Assembly (NCBI RefSeq): GCF_003460505.1
Contig: NZ_QTVG01000006.1
Span: 124,001 to 188,000, forward strand
Direction of reading: 5' to 3'
Length of the DNA stretch: 64,000 nt
Source: Eubacterium sp. AF36-5BH
GTDB lineage: Bacteria; Bacillota; Clostridia; Lachnospirales; Lachnospiraceae
Shown here: positions 26,438 to 34,690 of the stretch, in pieces
Numbering within the stretch: position 1 is the stretch's first letter
Layout of the letters: every line of letters begins with the position of its first letter
Program-made: the position numbers and the translations under genes
The notes under the pieces: model-generated
Database searches by the model: none
What the model was told of the DNA's origin: nothing
What the model saw: only the letters and a program-made list of their open reading frames with translations

Positions 26438-27379
26438 ATGGTAACAAATCAGGATATATATATACCATTAACCAAAATTGTTGATAATTATGGATTAATT
26501 AACCATACACCGGAAATTAACACAGATGAAATCAGAATTAATATTCCGGAAGTAAACAGACCGGCGTTACAGCTTGCCGGCTTCTTTGAACATTTTGACA
26601 AGGAAAGAGTTCAGATTATAGGAAATGTTGAATATGCTTTTTTGGATAACATGCAGCGTCAGAACAGACAGTGGGTTTACGAAAAATTAATGAGTAGCGG
26701 TATACCTTGTCTTATTTTATGTAGAGGAAACAAGCCTGATGAAGATATGGTGGCAGCAGGACTTAGACATGGCGTACCTATTATGTCAACACATTTTGAC
26801 ACATCAAGATTCAACGCAGAACTTTCAAGATGGTTAAATGTTGAACTTGCACCTTGTATTACAAGACATGGTGTTTTAGTTGATGTTTACGGTGAAGGCG
26901 TTTTAATAATGGGTGAAAGCGGAATCGGAAAAAGTGAAGCAGCACTTGAACTTATTAAGCGTGGACACCGTCTGGTAACAGATGATGTTGTAGAAATAAG
27001 AAGAGTAAGTGCAGAGACGCTTATAGGAACATCACCTGCCATTACAAAGCATTTTATTGAGTTAAGAGGTATTGGAATTATTGATGTAAAAGCTTTGTTT
27101 GGTGTAGAAAGTATTTTGGATTCTGCAAGTATTGACATGGTTATTCAGTTAGAAGAATGGAGAAGAGACAAGGACTACGACAGAATGGGCTTGGATGACC
27201 AATATACAGAGTTCTTAGGGAACAAGGTTATTTGCCATAAAATACCTATCAGACCAGGTAGAAATCTGGCTGTTATAGTTGAAGCGGCTGCTGTAAACCA
27301 CAGACAGAAGCGTATGGGATACAATGCAGCAAGAGAATTGTACAAGAGAGTACAGGAAAACATGGAAAAAGGTGATTAA
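26438..27379 (+). CDS. hprK: HPr kinase/phosphorylase
   Basis: 313 residues. The N-terminal domain (1 to about 130) is followed by the catalytic domain with Walker A GESGIGKS at 159-166, the signature RHGVLVDVYGEGVLIMGESG region, DDVVEIRR and ELRGIGIIDVKALFGV. It phosphorylates Ser46 of HPr or Crh in response to glycolytic intermediates and removes the phosphate when sugar is scarce. An HPr-like gene with intact Ser46 lies five genes downstream in the same run, a plausible substrate. AAGGAGGTAG precedes the ATG. Confidence 0.96.
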   Translation: MVTNQDIYIPLTKIVDNYGLINHTPEINTDEIRINIPEVNRPALQLAGFFEHFDKERVQIIGNVEYAFLDNMQRQNRQWVYEKLMSSGIPCLILCRGNKPDEDMVAAGLRHGVPIMSTHFDTSRFNAELSRWLNVELAPCITRHGVLVDVYGEGVLIMGESGIGKSEAALELIKRGHRLVTDDVVEIRRVSAETLIGTSPAITKHFIELRGIGIIDVKALFGVESILDSASIDMVIQLEEWRRDKDYDRMGLDDQYTEFLGNKVICHKIPIRPGRNLAVIVEAAAVNHRQKRMGYNAARELYKRVQENMEKGD

Positions 27380-27402
27380 TAATTTTAAATGGAGGATATA
27401 TA

Positions 27403-28341
27403 ATGAAAAAATATTGTTTTGGAGTAGACGTTGGAGGAACAACAGTAAAAATCGGATTTTTTAACGTAGATGGCACTATGTTAGACAAATGGGAAATCGT
27501 AACAAATACAGACAACGGTGGAGAAGCTATTTTAGGAGACATTTGTAAGTCTCTTGATGATAAATTAGCAAAAGAAAACATTCAGATAGATGAAGTAAAA
27601 GGAATTGGAATTGGTCTTCCGGGACCTGTTATTTCAGATGGAACTGTTTTACAGTGTGTAAATCTTGGCTGGGGCAAGTTAAATGTGGAAGAGAAACTTT
27701 CATCTATGTTCCATGGAGTTACTGTTAAAGCCGGCAATGATGCAAACGTTGCAGCTTTAGGAGAAGCATGGAAAGGTGGCGGAAAAGATTACGATGATGT
27801 TGTTATGATTACACTTGGAACAGGTGTAGGCGGTGGCGTTATTATTGGAAACAATATTTTAACAGGATACAATGGTGGTGCAGGAGAAATCGGTCACTTC
27901 CATATGAACGATGAAGAAACAGATGTATGTGGTTGTGGTAAGAAAGGCTGTCTTGAACAGTACGCATCAGCTACAGGTGTTGTAAGACTTGCCAAGAGAT
28001 ACATGGCAGACAATGATGACACAAAGATGAAAGAATTTGGCGACAATATTACAGCTAAAGATGTATTTGACCTTGCAAAAGAAGGAGACCAGGGAGCAAA
28101 TGTTGTTGTAAAACAGATGGGAACATATTTAGGAAAAGCAATGGGCTTTATTGCGGCAACTGTTAATCCACAGGCATTTATCATCGGTGGTGGTGTAAGT
28201 AAAGCCGGTCAGTTCCTTATTGATGCAATTACTGATACATATAGAAATGTAAGTTTTAAAGCCTGTTCAGAAGCAGCAGTATGTTTAGCTGAACTTGGAA
28301 ATGATGCAGGAATGTATGGAGCAGCAGCTCTTGTAAAATAA
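27403..28341 (+). CDS. glcK: ROK-family glucokinase
   Basis: 312 residues. The ATP-binding start FGVDVGGTTVKIGFF (about 4-18), GIGLPGPV, the active-site NDANVAALGEAWKG and GTGVGGGVI are all present. The ROK zinc site is CGCGKKGCLEQY (about 176-187), preceded by GHFHMN. It phosphorylates glucose, here likely freed from maltodextrins by MalQ and other enzymes. The gene follows hprK by 23 bases, linking sugar phosphorylation with HPr-based control. Confidence 0.92.
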   Translation: MKKYCFGVDVGGTTVKIGFFNVDGTMLDKWEIVTNTDNGGEAILGDICKSLDDKLAKENIQIDEVKGIGIGLPGPVISDGTVLQCVNLGWGKLNVEEKLSSMFHGVTVKAGNDANVAALGEAWKGGGKDYDDVVMITLGTGVGGGVIIGNNILTGYNGGAGEIGHFHMNDEETDVCGCGKKGCLEQYASATGVVRLAKRYMADNDDTKMKEFGDNITAKDVFDLAKEGDQGANVVVKQMGTYLGKAMGFIAATVNPQAFIIGGGVSKAGQFLIDAITDTYRNVSFKACSEAAVCLAELGNDAGMYGAAALVK

Positions 28342-28362
28342 ATTGAAAGAGAGTGTGTTAGA

Positions 28363-29253
28363 TTGTTTGAAATTTTAAAAAATATTGTTGGTGAAGATTA
28401 TATAAGAGAAAATGAACCAATGGGAAAGCATTGCACTTTCAGATGTGGTGGTAATGCAGATTTATATGTAATGCCCGGTTCAATTGAGGAGTTATCTTCA
28501 GCAGTTAAGGCATGTAGAGAAAATGATTATCCATTTATGGTTATAGGAAATGGAAGTAATATTCTTGTAAAGGACCAGGGCTATAAGGGAGCAATTATTG
28601 AAGTAAATAACAGAATTAATTCAGTTGATGTAATTGGTGATGAAATAGTTGCTGATGCCGGGGCTAAATTGTCAAGTGTGGCAATGGCAGCCTATGAAAA
28701 TGACCTGGCAGGTTTTGAATTTGCTCATGGCATACCGGGAAATGTAGGTGGTGCAGTTGTAATGAATGCCGGTGCTTACGGTGGAGAAATAAAGGATGTT
28801 ATAAAATGGGCAAAAGTCCTTACTGAAGATGGAGAAGTTGTTACACTTAATGCAGAAGAATTAGAATTAGGTTATAGAACAAGCATTGTTCAAAAGAAGA
28901 ACATGATAGTTCTTCAAATGTGTATTAAGTTAGATTTAGGAAGTCAGGAAGAAATTGCACTTATAATGCAAATGTTCATGCAGAAAAGAAGAGCAAAGCA
29001 ACCTCTTGAATATCCTAGTGCCGGTAGTACTTTTAAAAGACCTGAAGGTTATTTTGCAGGCAAATTAATTGAAGATGCAGGTCTTAGAGGCTATCAGGTT
29101 GGTGGCGCAATGGTTTCAGAAAAACATTGTGGTTTCGTAATTAACTATGACAATGCAACAGCAACAGATATTTTACAGTTAATGGACGATGTAAAAGCAA
29201 CAGTAAAAGAACAATTTGATGTAGAATTAGAACCTGAAGTTAAAATTATATAG
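28363..29253 (+). CDS. murB: UDP-N-acetylenolpyruvoylglucosamine reductase
   Basis: 296 residues, short type II MurB. The FAD-binding part has MVIGNGSNILVKDQGYKGAI and FEFAHGIPGNVGGAVVMNAGAYGGE. The catalytic part has PSAGSTFKRP with the proton-donor Ser, and the final Glu region GLRGYQVGGAMVSEKHCGFVIN. It reduces the enolpyruvyl group to make UDP-MurNAc in the cytoplasm. The start is TTG at 28363 behind GAAAGAGAG. Confidence 0.95.
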   Translation: MFEILKNIVGEDYIRENEPMGKHCTFRCGGNADLYVMPGSIEELSSAVKACRENDYPFMVIGNGSNILVKDQGYKGAIIEVNNRINSVDVIGDEIVADAGAKLSSVAMAAYENDLAGFEFAHGIPGNVGGAVVMNAGAYGGEIKDVIKWAKVLTEDGEVVTLNAEELELGYRTSIVQKKNMIVLQMCIKLDLGSQEEIALIMQMFMQKRRAKQPLEYPSAGSTFKRPEGYFAGKLIEDAGLRGYQVGGAMVSEKHCGFVINYDNATATDILQLMDDVKATVKEQFDVELEPEVKII

Positions 29254-29271
29254 CTAGTTGGAGGAAACAGT

Positions 29272-30135
29272 ATGCGTTTTGTTATTGTAACAGGAATGTC
29301 AGGGGCAGGAAAAATAACAGCACTTAAAATATTCGAAGATAACGGCTACTATTGTGTAGATAATCTTCCAATAGATTTAATTGAAAATTTTGCAGACCTA
29401 TTGTTTGCACAAACAAGTGAAAAAAACAAGGTGGCAATAGGTGTGGATATTAGAAGTGGTGAGAATTTAGATCGTATAAATGAAGTGCTTACTCACATGA
29501 AGAAAAAGGAACAAAATTATGAAATACTATTTTTGGACTGCAATAACAGCACTTTGATTAAAAGATTTAAGGAAACCAGACGTAGTCATCCAATGGGTGA
29601 TGCAGACAGCGTGGAAAATGAAATCGAAGCAGAGCGAGTGAAACTTGCATATCTTAGAAAAAATGCAGATTATATAATTGATACAAGTAATCTTTTAGTG
29701 CGCGATTTAAGAGCAGAAGTGGAAAAAATATTTGTTATGAATCAAGATTACAGAAACTTGTTTGTAACAATAATGTCTTTTGGTTTTAAATATGGAGTAC
29801 CGGCAGATTGCGACTTGGTTTTTGACGTAAGATTTTTGCCAAATCCGTACTATGTACCTGAACTTAAGCATAAGACAGGCGAGCAGCAGGAAGTAAGAGA
29901 TTATGTTTTGGCATCTCCTGTATCAACAGAGTTTTTAGAGAAATTAATCGACATGATTAAGTTCCTGATACCAAATTATATTGACGAGGGAAAGAATCAG
30001 TTAGTAATTGGTATTGGTTGTACAGGTGGTCATCACAGATCTGTTACTGTAGCAAATGAACTGTATAGACAGTTAAACAATATGGATGCAAATTACGGCA
30101 TACGAATATCTCATAGGGATATTTTAAGAAACTAA
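29272..30135 (+). CDS. rapZ: RapZ/YvcJ-family nucleotide-binding protein with altered P-loop
   Basis: 287 residues. The N-terminal block is VTGMSGAGKITALKIFEDNGYYCVDNLP. The P-loop reads GMSGAGK-I-T: the Ser/Thr that normally follows the Lys and contacts Mg2+ is Ile at residue 16. The C-terminal domain is well kept (FGFKYGVPADCDLVFDVRFLPNPYYV, GCTGGHHRSV). In E. coli RapZ controls GlmS via small RNAs and senses GlcN6P; in B. subtilis YvcJ binds and hydrolyses nucleotides. Its position between murB and whiA is conserved in Firmicutes. GGAGG precedes the ATG. Confidence 0.93.
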   Translation: MRFVIVTGMSGAGKITALKIFEDNGYYCVDNLPIDLIENFADLLFAQTSEKNKVAIGVDIRSGENLDRINEVLTHMKKKEQNYEILFLDCNNSTLIKRFKETRRSHPMGDADSVENEIEAERVKLAYLRKNADYIIDTSNLLVRDLRAEVEKIFVMNQDYRNLFVTIMSFGFKYGVPADCDLVFDVRFLPNPYYVPELKHKTGEQQEVRDYVLASPVSTEFLEKLIDMIKFLIPNYIDEGKNQLVIGIGCTGGHHRSVTVANELYRQLNNMDANYGIRISHRDILRN

Positions 30136-30161
30136 AGGGACTAGAATAGAAAGTTAAATAT

Positions 30162-31106
30162 ATGAGTTTTTCGATAAAAGTAAAAAATGAATTAGCCAAT
30201 CATATAAGCAATGCCACACATTGTAGAATAGCAGAATTAGCTGCACTAATCTCCATGTGTGGTAGTGTTATAATTGACGAAAATAATAATTACAAAATAA
30301 GAATAAAAACAGAAACACAACCTACAGCAGAAAAAATTAAAAAGCTGTTGTGGAAAACATTTAAAGTAGATGTTGATATTTCTACCAGAGAAAATGCATA
30401 TTCAAAAGTGGGAAGAACATATACTTTATTAGTAGGCGACCACCAGCAGGCACTTAAAATACTACAGGCTACTAAGCTAATTAACGAAAATAATGAAATT
30501 GGAGAGAATTTTTCAATTACAAATAATATTGTAATTATGAAAGATTGCTGCAAAAGAGCCTTTATTAGAGGGGCTTTTATGGCGGCAGGTTCCATTAGTG
30601 ATCCTAATAAATCTTATCATTTTGAAATCAAATGTAACAGTGAAAAAAAGGCAAAGCAGCTTATAGAATTACTAGAAAATTATAATATTGATGGAAAAAT
30701 GGTTGCAAGAAAAGGTGGTTATGTGGTATATATCAAAGAAGGCGAAGGCATCGTTGACGTGTTAAATGTTATGGAAGCCCATGTTTCCTTAATGGAAATG
30801 GAGAATGTAAGAATACTTAAAGGTATGAGCAATTATTATAATAGACAGGTTAATTGTGAAACCGCCAACATAAAGAAGACCGTGGCAACTTCGGTGAGAC
30901 AAATCGACGATATCGACTTTATTATACAAAATAAGGGCATAGATTATTTGCCGGAGAAACTACAAGATATCGCATGGGTTAGAAAAGAGAATCCTGATGC
31001 ATCTTTGCAGGAGCTGGGAGAAATGCTAGATCCTCCCCTTGGAAAGTCAGGAGTAAACCATCGATTGAGAAAAATTTGTCAGATTGCACAGGAATTAAGG
31101 GGATAG
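30162..31106 (+). CDS. whiA: WhiA DNA-binding regulator
   Basis: 314 residues. An N-terminal LAGLIDADG-like domain begins SFSIKVKNELANH, with KDCCKRAFIRGAFMAAGSISDPNKSYHFEI near 128-157. The C-terminal helix-turn-helix is PDASLQELGEMLDPPLGKSGVNHRLRKI. WhiA is a sporulation regulator in Streptomyces and affects cell division and nucleoid separation in Bacillus. Located 26 bases after rapZ, as in most Firmicutes. Confidence 0.95.
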   Translation: MSFSIKVKNELANHISNATHCRIAELAALISMCGSVIIDENNNYKIRIKTETQPTAEKIKKLLWKTFKVDVDISTRENAYSKVGRTYTLLVGDHQQALKILQATKLINENNEIGENFSITNNIVIMKDCCKRAFIRGAFMAAGSISDPNKSYHFEIKCNSEKKAKQLIELLENYNIDGKMVARKGGYVVYIKEGEGIVDVLNVMEAHVSLMEMENVRILKGMSNYYNRQVNCETANIKKTVATSVRQIDDIDFIIQNKGIDYLPEKLQDIAWVRKENPDASLQELGEMLDPPLGKSGVNHRLRKICQIAQELRG

Positions 31107-31128
31107 CCCTAAGGAGGAGAGATTTAAA

Positions 31129-31383
31129 ATGACAACTAGAGATGTTACAATTGAAATCAAACAGGGATCAGATGTAAGTCCGGTAGCAAAATGTGTACAG
31201 GTTGCAAGCCAGTTTACAAGCAAGATTTATGTGGAGTACGAAACAAAGAAGGTTAATGCTAAAAGCATTATGGGAATGATGGCATTAGGAATTGCAGCAG
31301 GACAGACAGTTACAATTTCAGCAGACGGAGAAGATGAGGCACAGGCTATTGACAGTATTGAAAAATATTTAGGAAACAAATAG
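31129..31383 (+). CDS. Crh-like HPr homologue (Asp15, Ser46)
   Basis: 84 residues with the HPr fold. The usual G-L-H-A-R-P around the phosphorylated His15 reads G-S-D-V-S-P, so residue 15 is Asp and Arg17 is Ser. The protein cannot receive phosphate from enzyme I at His15. Ser46 is intact in AKSIMGMMALGI. B. subtilis Crh shows the same logic (Gln15, Ser46) and works only as a CcpA cofactor after HprK phosphorylation. The gene sits in the hprK run, downstream of whiA. The true HPr must be elsewhere. AAGGAGGAG precedes the ATG. Confidence 0.9.
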   Translation: MTTRDVTIEIKQGSDVSPVAKCVQVASQFTSKIYVEYETKKVNAKSIMGMMALGIAAGQTVTISADGEDEAQAIDSIEKYLGNK

Positions 31384-31480
31384 TTAGTACAATTATTAGA
31401 AAGAGAATAAATAATTTAGAAATTTCCAATTGAGAAAAATATAACAATTTTAATTATAGAAAAATCTAATATATTTTTAT

Positions 31481-31543
31481 AAAAAGTCATAACAATGATA
31501 AGTTTTTTGCAATCTGAACTTATTTGTTATGACTTTTTTATGT
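31481..31543 (+). terminator. Terminator of the uvrC-to-HPr-like run
   Basis: AAAAAGTCATAACA (31481-31494) pairs with TGTTATGACTTTTT (31525-31538), with ATAAGTT/AACTTAT stacked inside, ending in a T run. The rest of the 31384-31724 gap is AT-rich with the promoter listed next. Confidence 0.88.
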
Positions 31544-31642
31544 AATAAGAAATGTATAAAGCTATTTTTATTTTTTGAATAAAAATACCATAAAAAATAA
31601 TTTTATGAAAAAGTGTACCTTCTATAAAAAAACACTCCTTTT

Positions 31643-31673
31643 TTGAACTGTTTTTATATTGTAAAAATATAAT
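31643..31673 (+). promoter_or_regulatory. Candidate promoter of the GH64 glucanase gene
   Basis: TTGAAC (31643-31648) and TATAAT (31668-31673) with a long 19-bp spacer, 50 bases before the start codon. Confidence 0.45.
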
Positions 31674-31724
31674 AGTAGGAAGAACGGTTTAGATTAATGT
31701 AAAAAAGAACGGAGGATTTTTTTT

Positions 31725-34202
31725 ATGAAATTTAAAATTTCAAAAAAACTTTTAGCAACAGTGTTAGCTATTGCCATGGTAGTAACGGGATTTGGCATAA
31801 ATAACACAAGTAAGACAACAAAAGCAGCTTCTCTTGGAAGCAGTGGGGATTATGAGGTAACAGCTGAAGAGGTTTCTTCTAGCGTATGTAAAATAAATTT
31901 TAACAGTAAAAACTATGCTGCATATGCAATTCTTCATTATAAAGTTAATGATGGAGCACAGCAGAATGTAACAATGAGTGGAAGTGATAAGCAGTTCCAG
32001 TACAGCATTAACGGTTTAAAGAAAGGCGATAAGCTTACATGTGTATTTACATATAACAAGGGCAATGCTCAGTATGACACAAGTGAAATGACATATGTTA
32101 CAGGTAGTACAAGTTCTACAGATGCTAACATACAGGCCCCTTTTGGGTTAGTAGTAAACAGTCCAAAAGATAATACAGTTAGTGTTGTATGGGGACGTGG
32201 AAATATTGATTCATACAATGTATACATTGACAACGACAAGGTTGCAAACAAAGTAACTTGCGGTTACTACGAATATGGCAATATTTCAGCAGGTACACAT
32301 ACAGTTTCAGTTACAACAGTTTCAGGTTCAAGGGAATCAGCAAAGACTTCATTATCAGTAACTGTAAAAGGACAGACACAGCAGGTGACAACAGCAGCAC
32401 CAACTACAACAACAGAAAAAGGTGTTGTATATATTTATCAGGATATTAATTATGGCGGTAGAGTTGCAGCTTTAAATGAAGGAAGATACAACCTTGCAGC
32501 ATTACAGGCAAAAGGATTTAAAAATGATGATTTATCTTCATTAAAGGTTGCAAGTGGATATGAAGCAATTCTTTATTATGATGACAACTTCCAGGGAGAG
32601 TCAAGAAGAATTACGTCGGATACTGCTTGGATTGGTTCAGATTTTAACGACAGAACATCATCAATTATTGTACAGAAAAAGACAGTTGAAACAACTACAA
32701 CAGTTAAGGCAACAGAAAAAGAAAATACAGATACAAGTATTGCTAAACCATTTGGCTTGGTAGTAAGCAATCCATCAGCAGGAACAATTGGAGTTGTATG
32801 GGGACGTGGAGATATTAATTCATACAATGTATATATTGATGGAAAGAAAGTAGCAAGTAAAGTTGGTTGTGCGTACTATACATATACAGGCTATTCACAG
32901 GGAACACATACAGTAGCAATTACTACAGTATCAGGTGACAAAGAATCAGAAAAAACAACAATGTCAGTTAATGTTTCACAGGGCTCAAGTCAGACTCCAA
33001 ATAAGAAACCTGCTACAACAAAGCCATCAACAACAACACCAAGTACTAACATAGGAACAGATGTGCCACAGCTTGATTCAAGTATTCCTGTAAGAAGTGA
33101 TAAGATGTTCTTACAGCTTAATAACAAAACAAATGGAAAGTACAAAGATAGTGAAATCTATTGGATTGTACTTGGAAGAAATAAAAATCATGAAATTTGT
33201 TATTTAGACGCACAGGGAAACCTTGTTAAAGCAAGCGAATCACTTAATACAGTTACAAAGAATGGTAGAAAATGTGCAAATGTTGCCCATTCTATGGCAG
33301 AAGCAAAATATGTATATTTGCCGGATATTGAATCAGGAAGAATGTATTTAAGTTACGGTGAACCTGTTTACGTAACATTCATTAATGGTGCTGATGGAAA
33401 AGTAGGTTATGCAGGACCTGACTTAAACAATGCATCAGATCCTAATAGTGATGTGTTATTCGAGTTTGCAGAATTTACAGTAACAAATAAAGAATATTGG
33501 GGCAATACAACAAGAGTTGACTTCTTTAGTTTTCCAGTTGTAACAAGATTAGTAGGACAGGGTGGATTTGATAACCGTCCGGGAGATTACCCAACATATG
33601 ATAAGACAGTTGGTGATATAGGAACAAGAGATCAGATTTTCAATGCATGGAAGAACAGTGCACCTGCAGCATGGAAGAGTCTTTACGACGGAAAGAGAAT
33701 TATGGCTCCATGTAAGACAACTTTCAATGAAGGAAAAGAAAACGGACATTACTTTGACAACTATATTAATGAATTTTGGAATAAATACTCAAATGAAACA
33801 TTAGTATTCAGGTGTGATGCCGGAACATTTAGAGGTAGAGTTAGTGGAGATCACATGACATTTACAAAAGATGGTGACGGTGGAACATACACAATTTACA
33901 AACCAACAACACAGGATGTGTTAGAAGGAAAAGGAAACTTTAACAGAGGAAATTCAACAGAATTAGTAATTGAAGCACAGCTTTGTGCAGCATTTAACAG
34001 AGGTGTTGCAACAGATCCTGCAAATTATCAGAATCCAAGTGCTTATTACAAAAATGGAACATACAATTATTACAGCAGGTTCTTACATGAACATTCTGTA
34101 AATAATTTCTCATATGGTTTCTGTTATGATGATGTAAATGATCAGAGTACACTTCTTCATTACACAAACCCAACAGCATTGATACTTGACCTTAAATGGT
34201 AA
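31725..34202 (+). CDS. Secreted multidomain GH64 beta-1,3-glucanase
   Basis: 825 residues. A signal peptide (about 1-35) precedes a CBM56-like glucan-binding module (about 40-128; HYKVNDGAQQNV, LTCVFTYNKGNAQYDTSEM). A 90-residue Fn3-like module (PFGLVVNSPKDNTVSVVWGR at 134) and its second copy (at 340) flank a beta/gamma-crystallin domain (232-319; YIYQDINYGGRVAALNEG, YDDNFQGESRRIT, NDRTSSIIV). After a Thr/Pro linker the GH64 catalytic domain runs from 447 (TTRVDFFSFPVVTRL, LCAAFNRGV, YDDVNDQSTLLH). GH64 enzymes release oligosaccharides from laminarin-type beta-1,3-glucans of algae, fungi and plants. It ends without a cell-wall anchor. Single gene with GGAGG ribosome site. Confidence 0.9.
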   Translation: MKFKISKKLLATVLAIAMVVTGFGINNTSKTTKAASLGSSGDYEVTAEEVSSSVCKINFNSKNYAAYAILHYKVNDGAQQNVTMSGSDKQFQYSINGLKKGDKLTCVFTYNKGNAQYDTSEMTYVTGSTSSTDANIQAPFGLVVNSPKDNTVSVVWGRGNIDSYNVYIDNDKVANKVTCGYYEYGNISAGTHTVSVTTVSGSRESAKTSLSVTVKGQTQQVTTAAPTTTTEKGVVYIYQDINYGGRVAALNEGRYNLAALQAKGFKNDDLSSLKVASGYEAILYYDDNFQGESRRITSDTAWIGSDFNDRTSSIIVQKKTVETTTTVKATEKENTDTSIAKPFGLVVSNPSAGTIGVVWGRGDINSYNVYIDGKKVASKVGCAYYTYTGYSQGTHTVAITTVSGDKESEKTTMSVNVSQGSSQTPNKKPATTKPSTTTPSTNIGTDVPQLDSSIPVRSDKMFLQLNNKTNGKYKDSEIYWIVLGRNKNHEICYLDAQGNLVKASESLNTVTKNGRKCANVAHSMAEAKYVYLPDIESGRMYLSYGEPVYVTFINGADGKVGYAGPDLNNASDPNSDVLFEFAEFTVTNKEYWGNTTRVDFFSFPVVTRLVGQGGFDNRPGDYPTYDKTVGDIGTRDQIFNAWKNSAPAAWKSLYDGKRIMAPCKTTFNEGKENGHYFDNYINEFWNKYSNETLVFRCDAGTFRGRVSGDHMTFTKDGDGGTYTIYKPTTQDVLEGKGNFNRGNSTELVIEAQLCAAFNRGVATDPANYQNPSAYYKNGTYNYYSRFLHEHSVNNFSYGFCYDDVNDQSTLLHYTNPTALILDLKW

Positions 34203-34255
34203 TAATATAGACAGACACAAACCTTTCGATGTTTTTCTCAATATATTATAGGGCG

Positions 34256-34294
34256 AAGCTACTTCATCAATTTGGTGGAGTAGCTTCATTTCTG
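34256..34294 (+). terminator. Terminator after the glucanase gene
   Basis: GAAGCTACT (34256-34264) and AGTAGCTTC (34280-34288) are perfect complements, extended inward by TCATC/GGTGG to a 14-bp stem. The tail ATTTCT is weak. Confidence 0.65.
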
Positions 34295-34499
34295 TTGCCA
34301 GGCTTCTTTCCTATTGCCGAGCTGACGGTTAAATTAGAACGATAGGCAGTATTTTGTTATCTGAGCTAGCCTAGCTACAATCGCGAGAGATTGTTTGAAA
34401 CCGTGTAGCGATTGAGTTATCGATAGCGATTGTTAATAGGCGGCGCAGGGAAGATAGAAATACAACATGTTCTAATTTAACCGTCAGCCCGGCAACAGT
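34293..34499. repeat. 207-bp element with 20-bp perfect inverted repeats
   Basis: GCTGACGGTTAAATTAGAAC (34322-34341) is matched exactly by its complement at 34470-34489. Outside it CCG/CGG (34318-34320, 34491-34493) and CTGTTG/CAACAG (34293-34298, 34494-34499) extend the pairing past one mismatch and a 19-base bulge. The 128-base core has its own small hairpins, such as CAATCGCGAGAGATTG (34379-34394), and a TAGCGATTG direct repeat around TATCGATA. The core has no supportable reading frame. It is either a miniature inverted-repeat element or a structured RNA gene. The rest of the 34203-34690 gap holds a terminator and a promoter. Confidence 0.7.
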
Positions 34500-34520
34500 A
34501 GAGAATGACGCCGAAGGTGT

Positions 34521-34550
34521 TGACAAATGTGTTGAATTTAAAATATACTT
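34521..34550 (+). promoter_or_regulatory. Promoter of the CmpB-like gene
   Basis: TTGACA (34521-34526), 18-bp spacer, TATACT (34545-34550). The -35 is perfect consensus. The predicted leader is about 130 bases, AT-rich, without clear structure. Confidence 0.72.
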
Positions 34551-34690
34551 TTTAGTACGTTTTAGAAATGATGGAAATTAATTTAGATTATTAAAAGAGC
34601 TGAACTATAATTTGTACTTAAGAGAAGTTGCTAGAAACTATAATGTATAAATAGAAGTTAAAAATAGAAATACTGAAGAGGGATTAAGTA

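Noticed and set aside
34293..34499. 6S RNA, RNase P RNA or tmRNA
   Set aside because: None of the conserved RNase P or tmRNA blocks is present, and a 20-bp perfect closing stem with this core does not resemble 6S RNA.
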